Below are positions 1 to 6,406 of a stretch of 13,168 nt of DNA, piece after piece; position 1 is the stretch's first letter, and each line of letters begins with the position of its first letter. The position numbers and the translations under genes are program-made. The DNA is from Actinomycetota bacterium (GTDB lineage: Bacteria; Actinomycetota; Thermoleophilia; Gaiellales; F1-60-MAGs149), in NCBI GenBank assembly GCA_947481755.1, contig CANKHS010000026.1, positions 1-13,168 of the forward strand, written 5' to 3'. The notes below the pieces were generated by a model. It ran no database searches and had not been told where the DNA came from. It saw nothing but the letters and a program-made list of their open reading frames with translations.

Positions 1-669
1 GCACCCGGGCGTCGTCAGGCTGCCGGCGAAGCGGAAGCTGCGCCGATCATTCGGCAGCATCGCGGCCCAGTCGAATGTGGCCGTGGCCTCGCTGGCCTCA
101 CTCGCGGTGCTGATGTTCTGCATCCGGAGCACGCGGACCATCGGCTGCCAGCCGGCGTTGCGCTGGCTGCCGACCTTCAGCATCACGCCGATCACGGTCA
201 GCTTGCCGTCTGCGGCCTGGTGGACGAAATGGACGTCAACGGGAGCGCGCAGACCCGCGATCATGTTCTCCGCCGGCGCGTGGAAGTGCATCTGCAGCAA
301 CTCCGACTTCACGCCGCCGACGGTGATGCTGCTGCCCGACAGCGCGTTGGCCTGCACGGTGTGCCCGTTGTTCTCGACGATCACCTTGCTCTTCGCGTAC
401 GCGACCTTCGGGTTCGCGATCGCCTTACCGGTGGCACCGACGATATCGATCGGCGACTGGACGCTGCCGTCGACACACGCCGCGTACGACGGGCTGAGGC
501 TACCCCAATACGCGGGGCCGGTTGCCCCCTCATAGGACCAGGCGGCGCCGCCACCGGCACGCGACTGCGGGTCGCCGGGCGCGGCCGCAGAGCCCGTGAC
601 CCCGGCGATAGCACTGAGGGCGAGCGCCGCACCGATGGCGACGCTCCTCAACTTGATTTGACGCGACAT
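1..669 (-). CDS. Secreted alpha-carbonic anhydrase, C-terminus cut by window edge
   Basis: Alpha-class carbonic anhydrases catalyse reversible CO2 hydration with a zinc ion held by three histidines. The first 223 residues are present and the frame is still open at base 1. Residues 1-30 are a Sec-type signal peptide (basic start, hydrophobic core, AAA before the likely cleavage), so the enzyme is exported. The hallmark WSYEG starts at residue 44 and QSPIDI at 71. Zinc ligands are H128 and H130 (HFHAP) and H147 (DVHFVH); E134 matches the gate-keeping glutamate, H103 (NNGHT) the proton shuttle, and T219-T220 the active-site threonine region. C65 and C223 probably form the usual disulfide. The ATG has a strong Shine-Dalgarno, AAGGAG, 7 nt upstream. 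The last visible motif reads SLTTPGC where SLTTPPC is more usual. No catalytic residue is missing in the visible part, so it is probably active. Family assignment is very secure. Confidence 0.93.
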   Translation of the reverse strand, partial: MSRQIKLRSVAIGAALALSAIAGVTGSAAAPGDPQSRAGGGAAWSYEGATGPAYWGSLSPSYAACVDGSVQSPIDIVGATGKAIANPKVAYAKSKVIVENNGHTVQANALSGSSITVGGVKSELLQMHFHAPAENMIAGLRAPVDVHFVHQAADGKLTVIGVMLKVGSQRNAGWQPMVRVLRMQNISTASEASEATATFDWAAMLPNDRRSFRFAGSLTTPGC

Positions 670-726
670 ACAAGAGCTCCTTGGACGATTGCCACGAATC
701 CCATCACAGCTCGGCGTAGTGCGCAA

Positions 727-740
727 CGGGGCTATCCCCG
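727..740 (-). other. Small GC hairpin in the carbonic anhydrase leader
   Basis: CGGGG and CCCCG are perfect 5-bp arms around a 4-nt loop (CTAT on the plus strand). It lies 58-71 nt upstream of the carbonic anhydrase ATG, inside the proposed 5' leader. It may be a leader structure or chance; nothing shows a function. Confidence 0.25.
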
Positions 741-764
741 CAACGTGAGGATTTCCCGCGCCTG

Positions 765-803
765 ATAATCATGATTATGGGAAGTTACGGATGGCCGTGT
801 CGC
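765..803 (-). promoter_or_regulatory. Candidate carbonic anhydrase promoter with AT-rich 14-bp palindrome
   Basis: The perfect palindrome ATAATCATGATTAT (765-778) stands out in G+C-rich surroundings. On the minus strand it overlaps a good -10, CATAAT (779-774), with a moderate -35, GCGACA (803-798), 18 bp upstream. That would start transcription near 767 and give a leader of about 97 nt before the ATG at 669. An AT-rich dyad of this kind resembles Fur/Zur-family operators, and Zur control of a zinc enzyme would make sense, but the regulator is a guess. Confidence 0.4.
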
Positions 804-806
804 TCG

Positions 807-825
807 GAACCCTCTTCTCGGGTTC
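807..825 (-). terminator. Possible terminator hairpin after the PIN toxin gene
   Basis: GAACCC and GGGTTC form a 6-bp stem with a 7-nt loop, beginning 3 nt beyond the toxin stop codon. There is no U-tract, so this is a weak call. Confidence 0.3.
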
Positions 826-828
826 TCC

Positions 829-1239
829 TTAGGCCCCGCGTACCGAGACGATCTTCACCAGCGCCTCTGCGCCACGAAGATCCTTGGCGTTCGCCGTCAG
901 GAGCGGAACTCCGTGAGCACTGGCAGTAGCGGCAATCATCAGGTCGACTGCACGCCGACGATGCGAGCGTCCCGTCTGCCGGACCAGAAAACACACCTTT
1001 GCGTACTCGCGTGCGGCCGCTCGATCAAACGGCAACACGTTGAACAGGTCCAGCATGCGTCGATGGACGAGCTCGCGCCGAAATCGCGATTCCCAATCCA
1101 CACCCGCTGCGAGGAGGCCGTGCTCAACCTCGCCAATCGTCGCGACCGAGATGGCCACCTGATCGAAGTCGGATAGTGCCTCCGCCAGTCGATCTGGTGG
1201 GAGCAGCAACACCGATGTGTCGACGATCGCCTTACTCAC
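829..1239 (-). CDS. vapC: VapC-like PIN-domain ribonuclease toxin
   Basis: PIN-domain toxins are Mg-dependent ribonucleases that cleave tRNA, rRNA or mRNA when their antitoxin is degraded. The GTG start at 1239 gives 136 residues, usual for VapC, and makes a 4-nt GTGA overlap with the antitoxin stop, which suggests translational coupling; GGGAGGG lies 3 nt upstream. A TTG at 1251 would add four residues. The acidic residues expected in a PIN site are visible: D7 in IVDTS, E37 in IGEVE, D99 in AVDLMIAATA, and the TANAKD segment at 116-120 near the C-terminus, so the toxin looks intact. The target cannot be read from sequence. Confidence 0.9.
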   Translation of the reverse strand: MSKAIVDTSVLLLPPDRLAEALSDFDQVAISVATIGEVEHGLLAAGVDWESRFRRELVHRRMLDLFNVLPFDRAAAREYAKVCFLVRQTGRSHRRRAVDLMIAATASAHGVPLLTANAKDLRGAEALVKIVSVRGA

Positions 1240-1526
1240 GCGCCCTCCCAACCCGAAAACCGTTCGAACGGATCATCTTCCGGGCCGAGCGCTTCGCCAA
1301 GATCTGGCCTCGGTCCATGAAACACGTCGGCGAAGTCGACACTCTCGAGCAGCTCGACCACGTCGACCACCGGAACCCACGTCTGTGGCCCAACGGCGCG
1401 TGCTGGCGACAAAATCGCCGACAGCCGTCCGTCGACCGTCACCTCGAAGGTCTCCCCCTCCTCAGCGCGTCGCACGATTGCCGAGGCCTGGTTCTTCAGC
1501 TCGCGAAGCGCGATGCGGGTAGCCAT
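1236..1526 (-). CDS. Phd/YefM-family antitoxin
   Basis: This 96-residue protein is the antitoxin of the PIN toxin that follows it. Residues 1-45 match the Phd/YefM DNA-binding fold: MATRIALRELKN, then IVRRAEEGETFEVTVDGR and a short strand ending LSPA. The acidic C-terminal half (55-96) is the likely toxin-binding tail. I prefer the ATG at 1526 to one at 1544 because conserved family sequence begins there, the upstream ATG lies inside an operator-like palindrome, and TACCTT lies exactly 6 nt before the 1526 ATG, which suggests a leaderless transcript. No Shine-Dalgarno is present. Antitoxins of this family usually repress their own promoter, alone or with toxin. Pairing of Phd-like antitoxins with PIN toxins is common. 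Confidence 0.9.
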   Translation of the reverse strand: MATRIALRELKNQASAIVRRAEEGETFEVTVDGRLSAILSPARAVGPQTWVPVVDVVELLESVDFADVFHGPRPDLGEALGPEDDPFERFSGWEGA

Positions 1527-1532
1527 GCAACA

Positions 1533-1551
1533 AAGGTAGCACATGTTCTAC
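1533..1551 (-). promoter_or_regulatory. Toxin-antitoxin promoter and probable autoregulatory operator
   Basis: The 16-bp imperfect palindrome GTAGCACATGTTCTAC (1536-1551, 14 of 16 positions symmetric) overlaps the -10-like TACCTT (minus 1538-1533), which ends 6 nt before the antitoxin ATG. A dyad over the -10 is where a Phd/YefM autorepressor is expected. No clear -35 was found. Confidence 0.5.
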
Positions 1552-1618
1552 AGCGCGTTCCGATGAACTTGCTCGGTTCCAAGCCGGATAAGCGCCAAGG
1601 TGCAGTTGGCAGTCGCGA

Positions 1619-1624
1619 TACGCT
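1619..1624 (+). promoter_or_regulatory. Putative leaderless -10 of the LpdA-like gene
   Basis: TACGCT (TANNNT type) is followed by exactly 6 nt and then the ATG at 1631; no Shine-Dalgarno is present. A small dyad, GCCAA-N7-TTGGC (1594-1610), covers the -35 region and could bind a regulator. This promoter diverges from the toxin-antitoxin promoter within a 104-bp interval. Confidence 0.5.
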
Positions 1625-1630
1625 TCCGGC

Positions 1631-3055
1631 ATGCGATACGTAATTCTCGGTGGCGGTCCTGCTGGTTACGCGGCGGCCTCCGCGGCGGCAGCCCTCGGTG
1701 CCGAAGTGACGCTGATTGAGGACCACGGACTCGGTGGCTCCTGCACCCTGACCGACGCGATCCCGTCGAAGACGCTGCTCTCTACCGCGACGGTGCTCGC
1801 AGCTATCGACCGCGCCGACCAGTCCGGGGTCACGTTCGAGCACGGCAAGCCGCACGTCGACATGATTCGCACCGTTGCGCACGCACGCTGGGTCGCTACG
1901 CATCAGTCCCGCGGTATCCGCGATCGCCTTGAGGAGACGACGGTTCGCGTCGTCCACGGCCGCGCGCACGTCAACGCACCGGGCATGATCCACGTCGATT
2001 GCGACGGCTACACGCAAGAAGTTGGGTACGACCTGCTCCTGATTGCTACGGGTGCTAGCCCGTGGGTGCCGGACTTTGCCGAATGCGACCACCAGCGCGT
2101 CTTTACGACCCGCGAGGTGCTCGATCAGCGCGAGACGCCAGAACACCTGATCGTTGTGGGCGCTGGCGCGACAGGCTGCGAGTACTCCGAGTTTTTCGCC
2201 TCCTCCGGGAGCCAAGTGACGCTGCTCTCCGCTCGCTCGCAGGTCCTCCCAAACGAAGACGAGGACGTCGCCGAAATCGTGCAGGAGGCCTTCCTGTCGC
2301 GTGGCATTGAGATCCAGATGAACGCGCGCATCAACCACATCGATATCGACGGCGACCACGTCGTGGTGAAGGGTGATGACGGCCACGAGTACCGCGGCAC
2401 GCACGCCATCATCTGCATGGGCCAACGCGCCAATACTGCCGGTCTCGGCCTCGAGTTGCTCGGTATCGAGTTCGATGCACGTGGCGCGATTGTCGTCGAC
2501 GAGCACATGCAGACAACCGCCGCGGGTATCTACGCTGCGGGCGACGTCGCCGGCGGCATGATGCTCGCCTCGACCGGCGCCATGCAAGGACGACACGCAG
2601 CGCTCCACGCCTTTGGTGTTGCGGGCGATCCGATCCGACTCCAGAACGTCGCCTGGACCATCTTCACTCGCCCAGAGGTCGCCACGATCGGCCTGACCGA
2701 AAACGCGGCTGCCCGCGAAGGCATCGCCGTCGACGTCACCAAGCATTACCTCGGCGCGAATCCCCGCGGTGTGATCTCTGGTTGGCGCGAGGGCATGATC
2801 AAGCTGATCACAGACCCCGAGACCGGCGTCTTGCTCGGGGGATCGATTGTCGGCTACCGCGCCTCAGAGAACATCGCTCTCGTGGCGCTTGCGGTCAACG
2901 AGGGATTGAACGTCGAGTCGCTTGCCAACACCGGCGTCGTGACACCGTCGATGTCCGAGTCGCTTCAGCGAGCAGCAGAACGCGCGATGAACCGACGTAT
3001 TGCTGCGAGCGGTTCAGGCATCGCCCTGCCGCACACGCAACCGCTCGGCGCTTAA
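1631..3055 (+). CDS. LpdA-type FAD/NAD(P) oxidoreductase without a disulfide active site
   Basis: This 474-residue cytosolic flavoprotein has the fold of the lipoamide dehydrogenase family. The FAD Rossmann motif GGGPAGYA is at 7-14, the NAD(P) motif VVGAGATGCEYSE near 175-187, the second FAD motif AAGDVAGG near 303-310, and the dimerisation domain follows. In true lipoamide dehydrogenases GG(T/S)C-x4-C-IPSK carries the redox disulfide; here GGSCTLTDAIPSK keeps the first cysteine (C38) but has A43 for the second. The catalytic His of the C-terminal H-P-x-x-S-E motif is T438, although E443 remains. It should therefore not reduce lipoamide. The closest remembered relative is mycobacterial LpdA (Rv3303c), which lacks the disulfide and reduces quinones with NAD(P)H; quinone reduction is thus inferred. 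Pyridine nucleotide transhydrogenase is an alternative. Its TAA overlaps the stop of the convergent VanW gene. Confidence 0.88.
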   Translation: MRYVILGGGPAGYAAASAAAALGAEVTLIEDHGLGGSCTLTDAIPSKTLLSTATVLAAIDRADQSGVTFEHGKPHVDMIRTVAHARWVATHQSRGIRDRLEETTVRVVHGRAHVNAPGMIHVDCDGYTQEVGYDLLLIATGASPWVPDFAECDHQRVFTTREVLDQRETPEHLIVVGAGATGCEYSEFFASSGSQVTLLSARSQVLPNEDEDVAEIVQEAFLSRGIEIQMNARINHIDIDGDHVVVKGDDGHEYRGTHAIICMGQRANTAGLGLELLGIEFDARGAIVVDEHMQTTAAGIYAAGDVAGGMMLASTGAMQGRHAALHAFGVAGDPIRLQNVAWTIFTRPEVATIGLTENAAAREGIAVDVTKHYLGANPRGVISGWREGMIKLITDPETGVLLGGSIVGYRASENIALVALAVNEGLNVESLANTGVVTPSMSESLQRAAERAMNRRIAASGSGIALPHTQPLGA

Positions 3056-4947
3056 GTCCCGCTCGCGGGCACCGTGCTCGCGCCCGAGCCATCAGTGGTG
3101 GCTCCATCCGTCGTGGACGCTCCTGCACCACCATCGGTGGTCGCTCCCCCACCCCCACCCTGTGCCGGGAGCTTCGGTCCGACGAGAATGATTCCGTCCT
3201 CTGGTGCGTACCGCCAGTGCCACATCTCCTGCGAAATCAGCTTGCCGTCCTTGTACACCCGGCGCCCGTACTTGATGTGAAAACCGTCCGATCCCTTGCC
3301 CTGCTTGACCTTGGCCTCGCCGGGCGCGAGTGATGGATCACGCTGCCGAATCACCTTGGCCTTCGTGTACGAGTACGGCTTACCCTCGACCGCAACGACC
3401 TTGCGACCCAACGGATCCGACAAGAACTGGACCGTGATGCCCGCGTCGTTCGTGTGGGTCAGGATCACGATTGGTGCATCCCAGTTGTTCTTAAAGATCA
3501 ACTGCGGGTCACCCCAGGAGACGGTCGCCTCACGACCCATTGGATACCGCGAAATCCAAAACGAATGCGGCGTGTGGGCAATCAGTTTCAGACCACTAAA
3601 GAACGCTGCATTGAAGGTCGTCGTCGCAACCTGCGAGACGCCTCCACCGACCGAGTCTTTGAGAATATTCTTCTCGCCAATCATCGGTGCTTCGACGAAC
3701 CCGCGCTGGAGCGTACGCTCACCGAGGGCATCGTTGAGCGAGAACGTCGCGTGTGCGGGCAGAATGAACTGGTCGAGAATTTCGGCCGCCCGCTTGATAT
3801 TTGTCACGCGAGCGCCACCGTTATACGGCGTGAAGAACTGTCCAACGATCTGCTTGACGCCGAGGTTCCGGGCCTCTTCTGTCGTCAGGCCCGGCTCACG
3901 CACTCCGACGGTGATGGGAGCGATCTTCAGATCCGGTGTCTTCTCCCACAGCTGGGCCAGGGCATCGACATCAACACCACGCCCGTTATGCCCGGCAATG
4001 ATGCGCGCCTTGCCAGCCGAATTCGTGACGAACACTGCATCCCGTGCGGGACGCTCATTCTTGCCGTAGATGCGACTGAAGTACCCGCGCAAGACGCCTC
4101 TCCCGATCGAGAAGCGAATCGATTTCACCGTTGTTTTAAAACCGGCCGCTCTCCGTGTGACGTCGCTCGGCACAACATGAGAGTCTTCCTCTAGGGCCAC
4201 GATATGGCGCGTCTTGACGAAGGTGCGCGCACTCGCCACCGCTGCCGATGCGATCGCAGTCGGTATCAGTGGCGACACGACCCGTACCCCCACGGGAATC
4301 TGCGGGCCCGACGTTCCGAGGTCATGGACGGCGGCACGCATCTCTCCCACCTTTGGCAACTGACCGTTTACCGCTGGCGTCACGAGATACGTTCCGGCTT
4401 CAGTCGTCGAGACACTGGCCGAGTGTGGCGCGATCGAGACGGCCTGGCGAACGGGCAGGGTTGCCTTCGCATAGGCCGCCGTGTTGAAGACGTACTTCAA
4501 AGGAATCTCACGATGAGTCACAAAACCAAGTCGGCCCTTAACTCGGTCGATGAAGCCCACGTCAGCCTGAGCAAGGGCGACTGCAGCAGCAGCGTTTGGT
4601 CGTAACGAAATGGCTGCTGGGTCGATCTGGAAGTGGTTTTGCCCCGCCACAAACACGAGTCCGCGCGCCACAACCTCCTGGCCATGCGCACGGACCACAG
4701 TGCGCGCCTGTTGGATTGTCATGTCTCCGACCGCAACACCGTCGATTGACGTTCCTGCGGGAATGCTGCTGCCGGTATCGCGCCCGAGAAACAGGACGAC
4801 ACCAACTGGCACTGCCACCACAACAGCGACCACGAGGAGCCAGCGGAAGGGAAACGGTCGACGCGTGCGCTTCGGCCGCGGATCGAGACTCTCCTCGATC
4901 GGGTCCTCAAAGCGGTAGACCCGCATCCGCTCAGACGATTTAGTCAC
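3052..4947 (-). CDS. Membrane-anchored VanW-family protein with G5-like domain
   Basis: The 631-residue protein has a cytoplasmic basic tail (1-34), one transmembrane segment (about 35-54) and a large extracellular part. Residues about 100-350 contain two YoaR-like putative peptidoglycan-binding regions, recognisable around TPAVNGQLP (190-198) and AGHNGRGVD (318-326). VanW follows at about 365-497, with TPYNGG, HATFSLND, and the family signature GGGVSQVATTTFNAAF (434-449). A G5-like region spans about 515-590, and the tail (596-631) is a flexible Gly/Thr/Asp/Ser repeat. VanW proteins occur in some vancomycin clusters, but most are housekeeping cell-wall proteins of unknown reaction, so resistance should not be inferred. 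The start is GTG at 4947, 6 nt after TAGAAT, suggesting leaderless transcription; an ATG at 4926 is an alternative. It is a single-gene unit behind its own promoter. Confidence 0.9.
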   Translation of the reverse strand: MTKSSERMRVYRFEDPIEESLDPRPKRTRRPFPFRWLLVVAVVVAVPVGVVLFLGRDTGSSIPAGTSIDGVAVGDMTIQQARTVVRAHGQEVVARGLVFVAGQNHFQIDPAAISLRPNAAAAVALAQADVGFIDRVKGRLGFVTHREIPLKYVFNTAAYAKATLPVRQAVSIAPHSASVSTTEAGTYLVTPAVNGQLPKVGEMRAAVHDLGTSGPQIPVGVRVVSPLIPTAIASAAVASARTFVKTRHIVALEEDSHVVPSDVTRRAAGFKTTVKSIRFSIGRGVLRGYFSRIYGKNERPARDAVFVTNSAGKARIIAGHNGRGVDVDALAQLWEKTPDLKIAPITVGVREPGLTTEEARNLGVKQIVGQFFTPYNGGARVTNIKRAAEILDQFILPAHATFSLNDALGERTLQRGFVEAPMIGEKNILKDSVGGGVSQVATTTFNAAFFSGLKLIAHTPHSFWISRYPMGREATVSWGDPQLIFKNNWDAPIVILTHTNDAGITVQFLSDPLGRKVVAVEGKPYSYTKAKVIRQRDPSLAPGEAKVKQGKGSDGFHIKYGRRVYKDGKLISQEMWHWRYAPEDGIILVGPKLPAQGGGGGATTDGGAGASTTDGATTDGSGASTVPASGT

Positions 4948-4953
4948 AGGCAG

Positions 4954-4959
4954 ATTCTA
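4954..4959 (-). promoter_or_regulatory. Putative leaderless -10 of the VanW gene
   Basis: On the minus strand TAGAAT (5 of 6 matches to TATAAT) is followed by exactly 6 nt and the GTG start at 4947. No Shine-Dalgarno and no convincing -35 are seen. Confidence 0.55.
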
Positions 4960-4976
4960 CGTCCCTCGGCCGGCTA

Positions 4977-5014
4977 GGTGCGAGTTAGACGCGTCATCGC
5001 GTCTACCTCGCACC
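4977..5014 (-). terminator. Strong two-part hairpin after the sigma factor gene
   Basis: GGTGCGAG pairs with CTCGCACC, and TAGACGCG with CGCGTCTA, with one mismatch between them and a 4-nt loop (TCAT, 4994-4997). The structure begins 19 nt after the sigma factor stop codon and lies between it and the VanW promoter. It lacks a U-tract, as many actinobacterial terminator hairpins do. It could also be an operator, since it ends 18 bp upstream of the VanW -10. Confidence 0.65.
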
Positions 5015-5033
5015 GCATTCCGACAGATTGGGT

Positions 5034-5981
5034 CTACGCGCTCAGCGCGAGATACTCGCGCAATTCTGGATTGGCCTTGGCCAGTGCGTTCAGTGCACGA
5101 CCCTCGACCTGACGTACGCGCTCTCGCGTACAGCCCATCGTGGCGCTGACCTGATCAAGAGTTCTGGTGCCATTGCCATCGAGTCCGAAGCGCAACTCGA
5201 CGACCTGGCGCTCTTGCTCGTGCAGCTGATCGAGTGCCTGTTGCAGGTCGACCGACACGTCACCTTCGGTGATCGCGGCATCTGGCTGGGTGGCGTTGGT
5301 GTCCTCGACGAGATCGGCAATATCGGAGTCGCCGTCGCCGACGCTGACGTCCAACGAGATCGGGTCGTCAACGATGTCAAGCAGTGCGGTGACCTTCTTG
5401 AGCCCGAGCCCCGTTGCCGTGGACAATTCCTCCGGCGTTGCGGGACGGCCGAGTTCTTGACGAAGACGTCGCTCTGCCTTACGCACACGCTTGAGGTTGT
5501 CGACAACATGAACGGGAAGGCGGATCGTGCGACCTTGGTCGGCGATGGCACGGCTGATGGCCTGCTTGATCCACCAGGTGGCGTACGTCGAGAGCTTGAA
5601 GCCCTTGGTGTGATCAAACTTCTCGACTGCGCGCATTAGGCCGACGTTGCCCTCCTGGATCAGGTCCAGCAATGGCACGCCCGAGGCGGCACTGTAGGGG
5701 CGCGCGATCGACATCACGAGCCGCAGGTTGCGTTCGACCAACTCTTGCTTGGCGCGCATATCCCCCGCGTCCTTGCGGCGAGCCAACGCTGCCTCTTCGC
5801 CGGCGCTCAATAGGCGCCCGTCACCAATCTGGCGGACGTACGTGAAGAGCAGGTCAACTTCCGGTGTCTCATCAAACGAGTCATCAATCACCACGTCGGC
5901 GACTGGAGCATCAAAGACGGTCTCGGGGTCAACGATACGGAGTGTGCGCGCAGGGCGCTTGGGTGTGGCGGTTGCTGTCAT
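5034..5981 (-). CDS. Sigma-70 family RNA polymerase sigma factor (group 1/2)
   Basis: This 315-residue protein directs RNA polymerase to -35/-10 promoters. Region 1.2 is at about 41-74, region 2 at 77-158 (RNLRLVMSIA, DLIQEGNVGLMRAVEKFD, then the -10 recognition helix STYATWWIKQAISRAI), region 3 at about 160-235 and region 4 at 244-305, with the -35 helix-turn-helix TLDQVSATMGCTRERVRQVE. The short N-terminus has no region 1.1, and RTIRLPVHV resembles non-essential group 2 factors (SigB/HrdA type) a little more than RpoD. No anti-sigma gene is adjacent. The ATG at 5981 has no good Shine-Dalgarno, and an arm of a 10-bp inverted repeat ends 6 nt before it. The identity as a sigma-70 factor is secure; group 1 versus group 2 is open. 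Confidence 0.93.
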   Translation of the reverse strand: MTATATPKRPARTLRIVDPETVFDAPVADVVIDDSFDETPEVDLLFTYVRQIGDGRLLSAGEEAALARRKDAGDMRAKQELVERNLRLVMSIARPYSAASGVPLLDLIQEGNVGLMRAVEKFDHTKGFKLSTYATWWIKQAISRAIADQGRTIRLPVHVVDNLKRVRKAERRLRQELGRPATPEELSTATGLGLKKVTALLDIVDDPISLDVSVGDGDSDIADLVEDTNATQPDAAITEGDVSVDLQQALDQLHEQERQVVELRFGLDGNGTRTLDQVSATMGCTRERVRQVEGRALNALAKANPELREYLALSA

Positions 5982-5987
5982 GGCCTA

Positions 5988-6040
5988 GGCAGGATTCCGC
6001 GTTGCCTGACGATCCGCTACCCAAAGTTGTGAATCCTGCC
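5988..6040 (-). repeat. 10-bp perfect inverted repeat upstream of the sigma factor start
   Basis: GGCAGGATTC (5988-5997) and GAATCCTGCC (6031-6040) are exact inverted copies separated by 33 bp. In the transcript they would form a 10-bp stem ending 6 nt before the sigma factor AUG. As DNA, the arm centres are 43 bp apart, about four helical turns. Function is unknown. Confidence 0.6.
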
Positions 6041-6043
6041 GGA

Positions 6044-6073
6044 CTTCTAACAAAGTCCAAATATCTGGTCGAA
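6044..6073 (-). promoter_or_regulatory. Tentative sigma factor promoter overlapping a short dyad
   Basis: On the minus strand TTCGAC (6073-6068) and TAGAAG (6049-6044) are 18 bp apart. The same stretch holds a small hairpin, GGACTT-N6-AAGTCC (6041-6058), which could instead be a weak terminator for the LysM gene upstream. The 155-bp gap 5982-6136 holds no gene that I can see. Confidence 0.3.
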
Positions 6074-6136
6074 GTTCTGGCTTTGACTGAACACAATGGC
6101 AACATTCCGACTTCTGCCGAGAAGGCGATTTCACCA

Positions 6137-6406
6137 CTAGGTCGTGGGCAAAAGCAGCGTCTGCCCGGGCTGCAACACCGTCGACGAAAGGTCGTTGAGC
6201 TGCCGGATCTCTGCGACGAGATCGCGTGGATCTCCCCCAGTTTGCGCGTCGGCAATCGACCAGAGCGTGTCGCCCGGTTGAACGGAATACACCTCCGGTG
6301 GTGCCGAACCGGCACTGGAGGGCGCCGTTCGGAGACCGAAGGCAAGAACGAGGGCGAGGATCGCGAGGAGCAATCCTACGGAGCGGAGTATGCGGGTATC
6401 GAACAT
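6137..6406 (-). CDS. SOS-inducible LysM membrane protein, YneA/DivS-like division suppressor
   Basis: The 89-residue protein has a short basic start, a transmembrane segment (about 8-26), a short linker and one LysM peptidoglycan-binding domain (about 39-86: VYSVQPGDTLWSIAD to LQPGQTLLLP). This is the layout of YneA of Bacillus, and a LysM protein (Rv2719c/ChiZ) and DivS play comparable roles in mycobacteria and corynebacteria: small envelope proteins made after DNA damage that delay division. The function is inferred from two perfect LexA boxes in its promoter; a LysM domain alone would not show it. The gene is not next to lexA here, unlike many relatives. The ATG lies inside the proximal LexA box, 9 nt after the -10, leaving only about 2-3 nt of leader and no Shine-Dalgarno. 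No other start codon lies in frame just upstream. Confidence 0.85.
   Translation of the reverse strand: MFDTRILRSVGLLLAILALVLAFGLRTAPSSAGSAPPEVYSVQPGDTLWSIADAQTGGDPRDLVAEIRQLNDLSSTVLQPGQTLLLPTT

Noticed and set aside
220..765. A 181-codon plus-strand frame across the carbonic anhydrase and its promoter
   Set aside because: Highly Arg-rich, no motif, and opposite an unambiguous carbonic anhydrase.
1260..1271. 12-bp palindrome CCGTTCGAACGG
   Set aside because: It lies inside the antitoxin coding sequence and lacks the 4-bp spacer of a LexA box; probably coding chance.
1542..1544. ATG at 1544 as the antitoxin start
   Set aside because: It adds MCYLCC, unlike the family, lies in the palindrome, and conflicts with the leaderless pattern at 1526.
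1536..1551. Toxin-antitoxin palindrome as a third LexA box
   Set aside because: Only one half-site (GAAC) fits CGAAC-N4-GTTCG; the other half has several mismatches.
1496..2746. A 416-codon open frame antisense to the LpdA-like gene
   Set aside because: Its product has no recognisable domain, while the plus-strand frame has all FAD/NAD motifs. Long antisense frames are common in G+C-rich genes.
3127..3141. ACCACC-ATC-GGTGGT hairpin as terminator for the LpdA-like gene
   Set aside because: Short stem within the repetitive Gly/Thr/Asp tail of the VanW protein, where such symmetry arises from codon repeats.
3296..4194. Two long plus-strand open frames (257 and 246 codons) opposite the VanW gene
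   Set aside because: They overlap each other and the clear VanW coding sequence, and show no domain or translation signal.
3052..4947. VanW gene as evidence of vancomycin resistance
   Set aside because: No vanHAX, vanRS or vanY genes are nearby; VanW/YoaR proteins are common in glycopeptide-sensitive bacteria.
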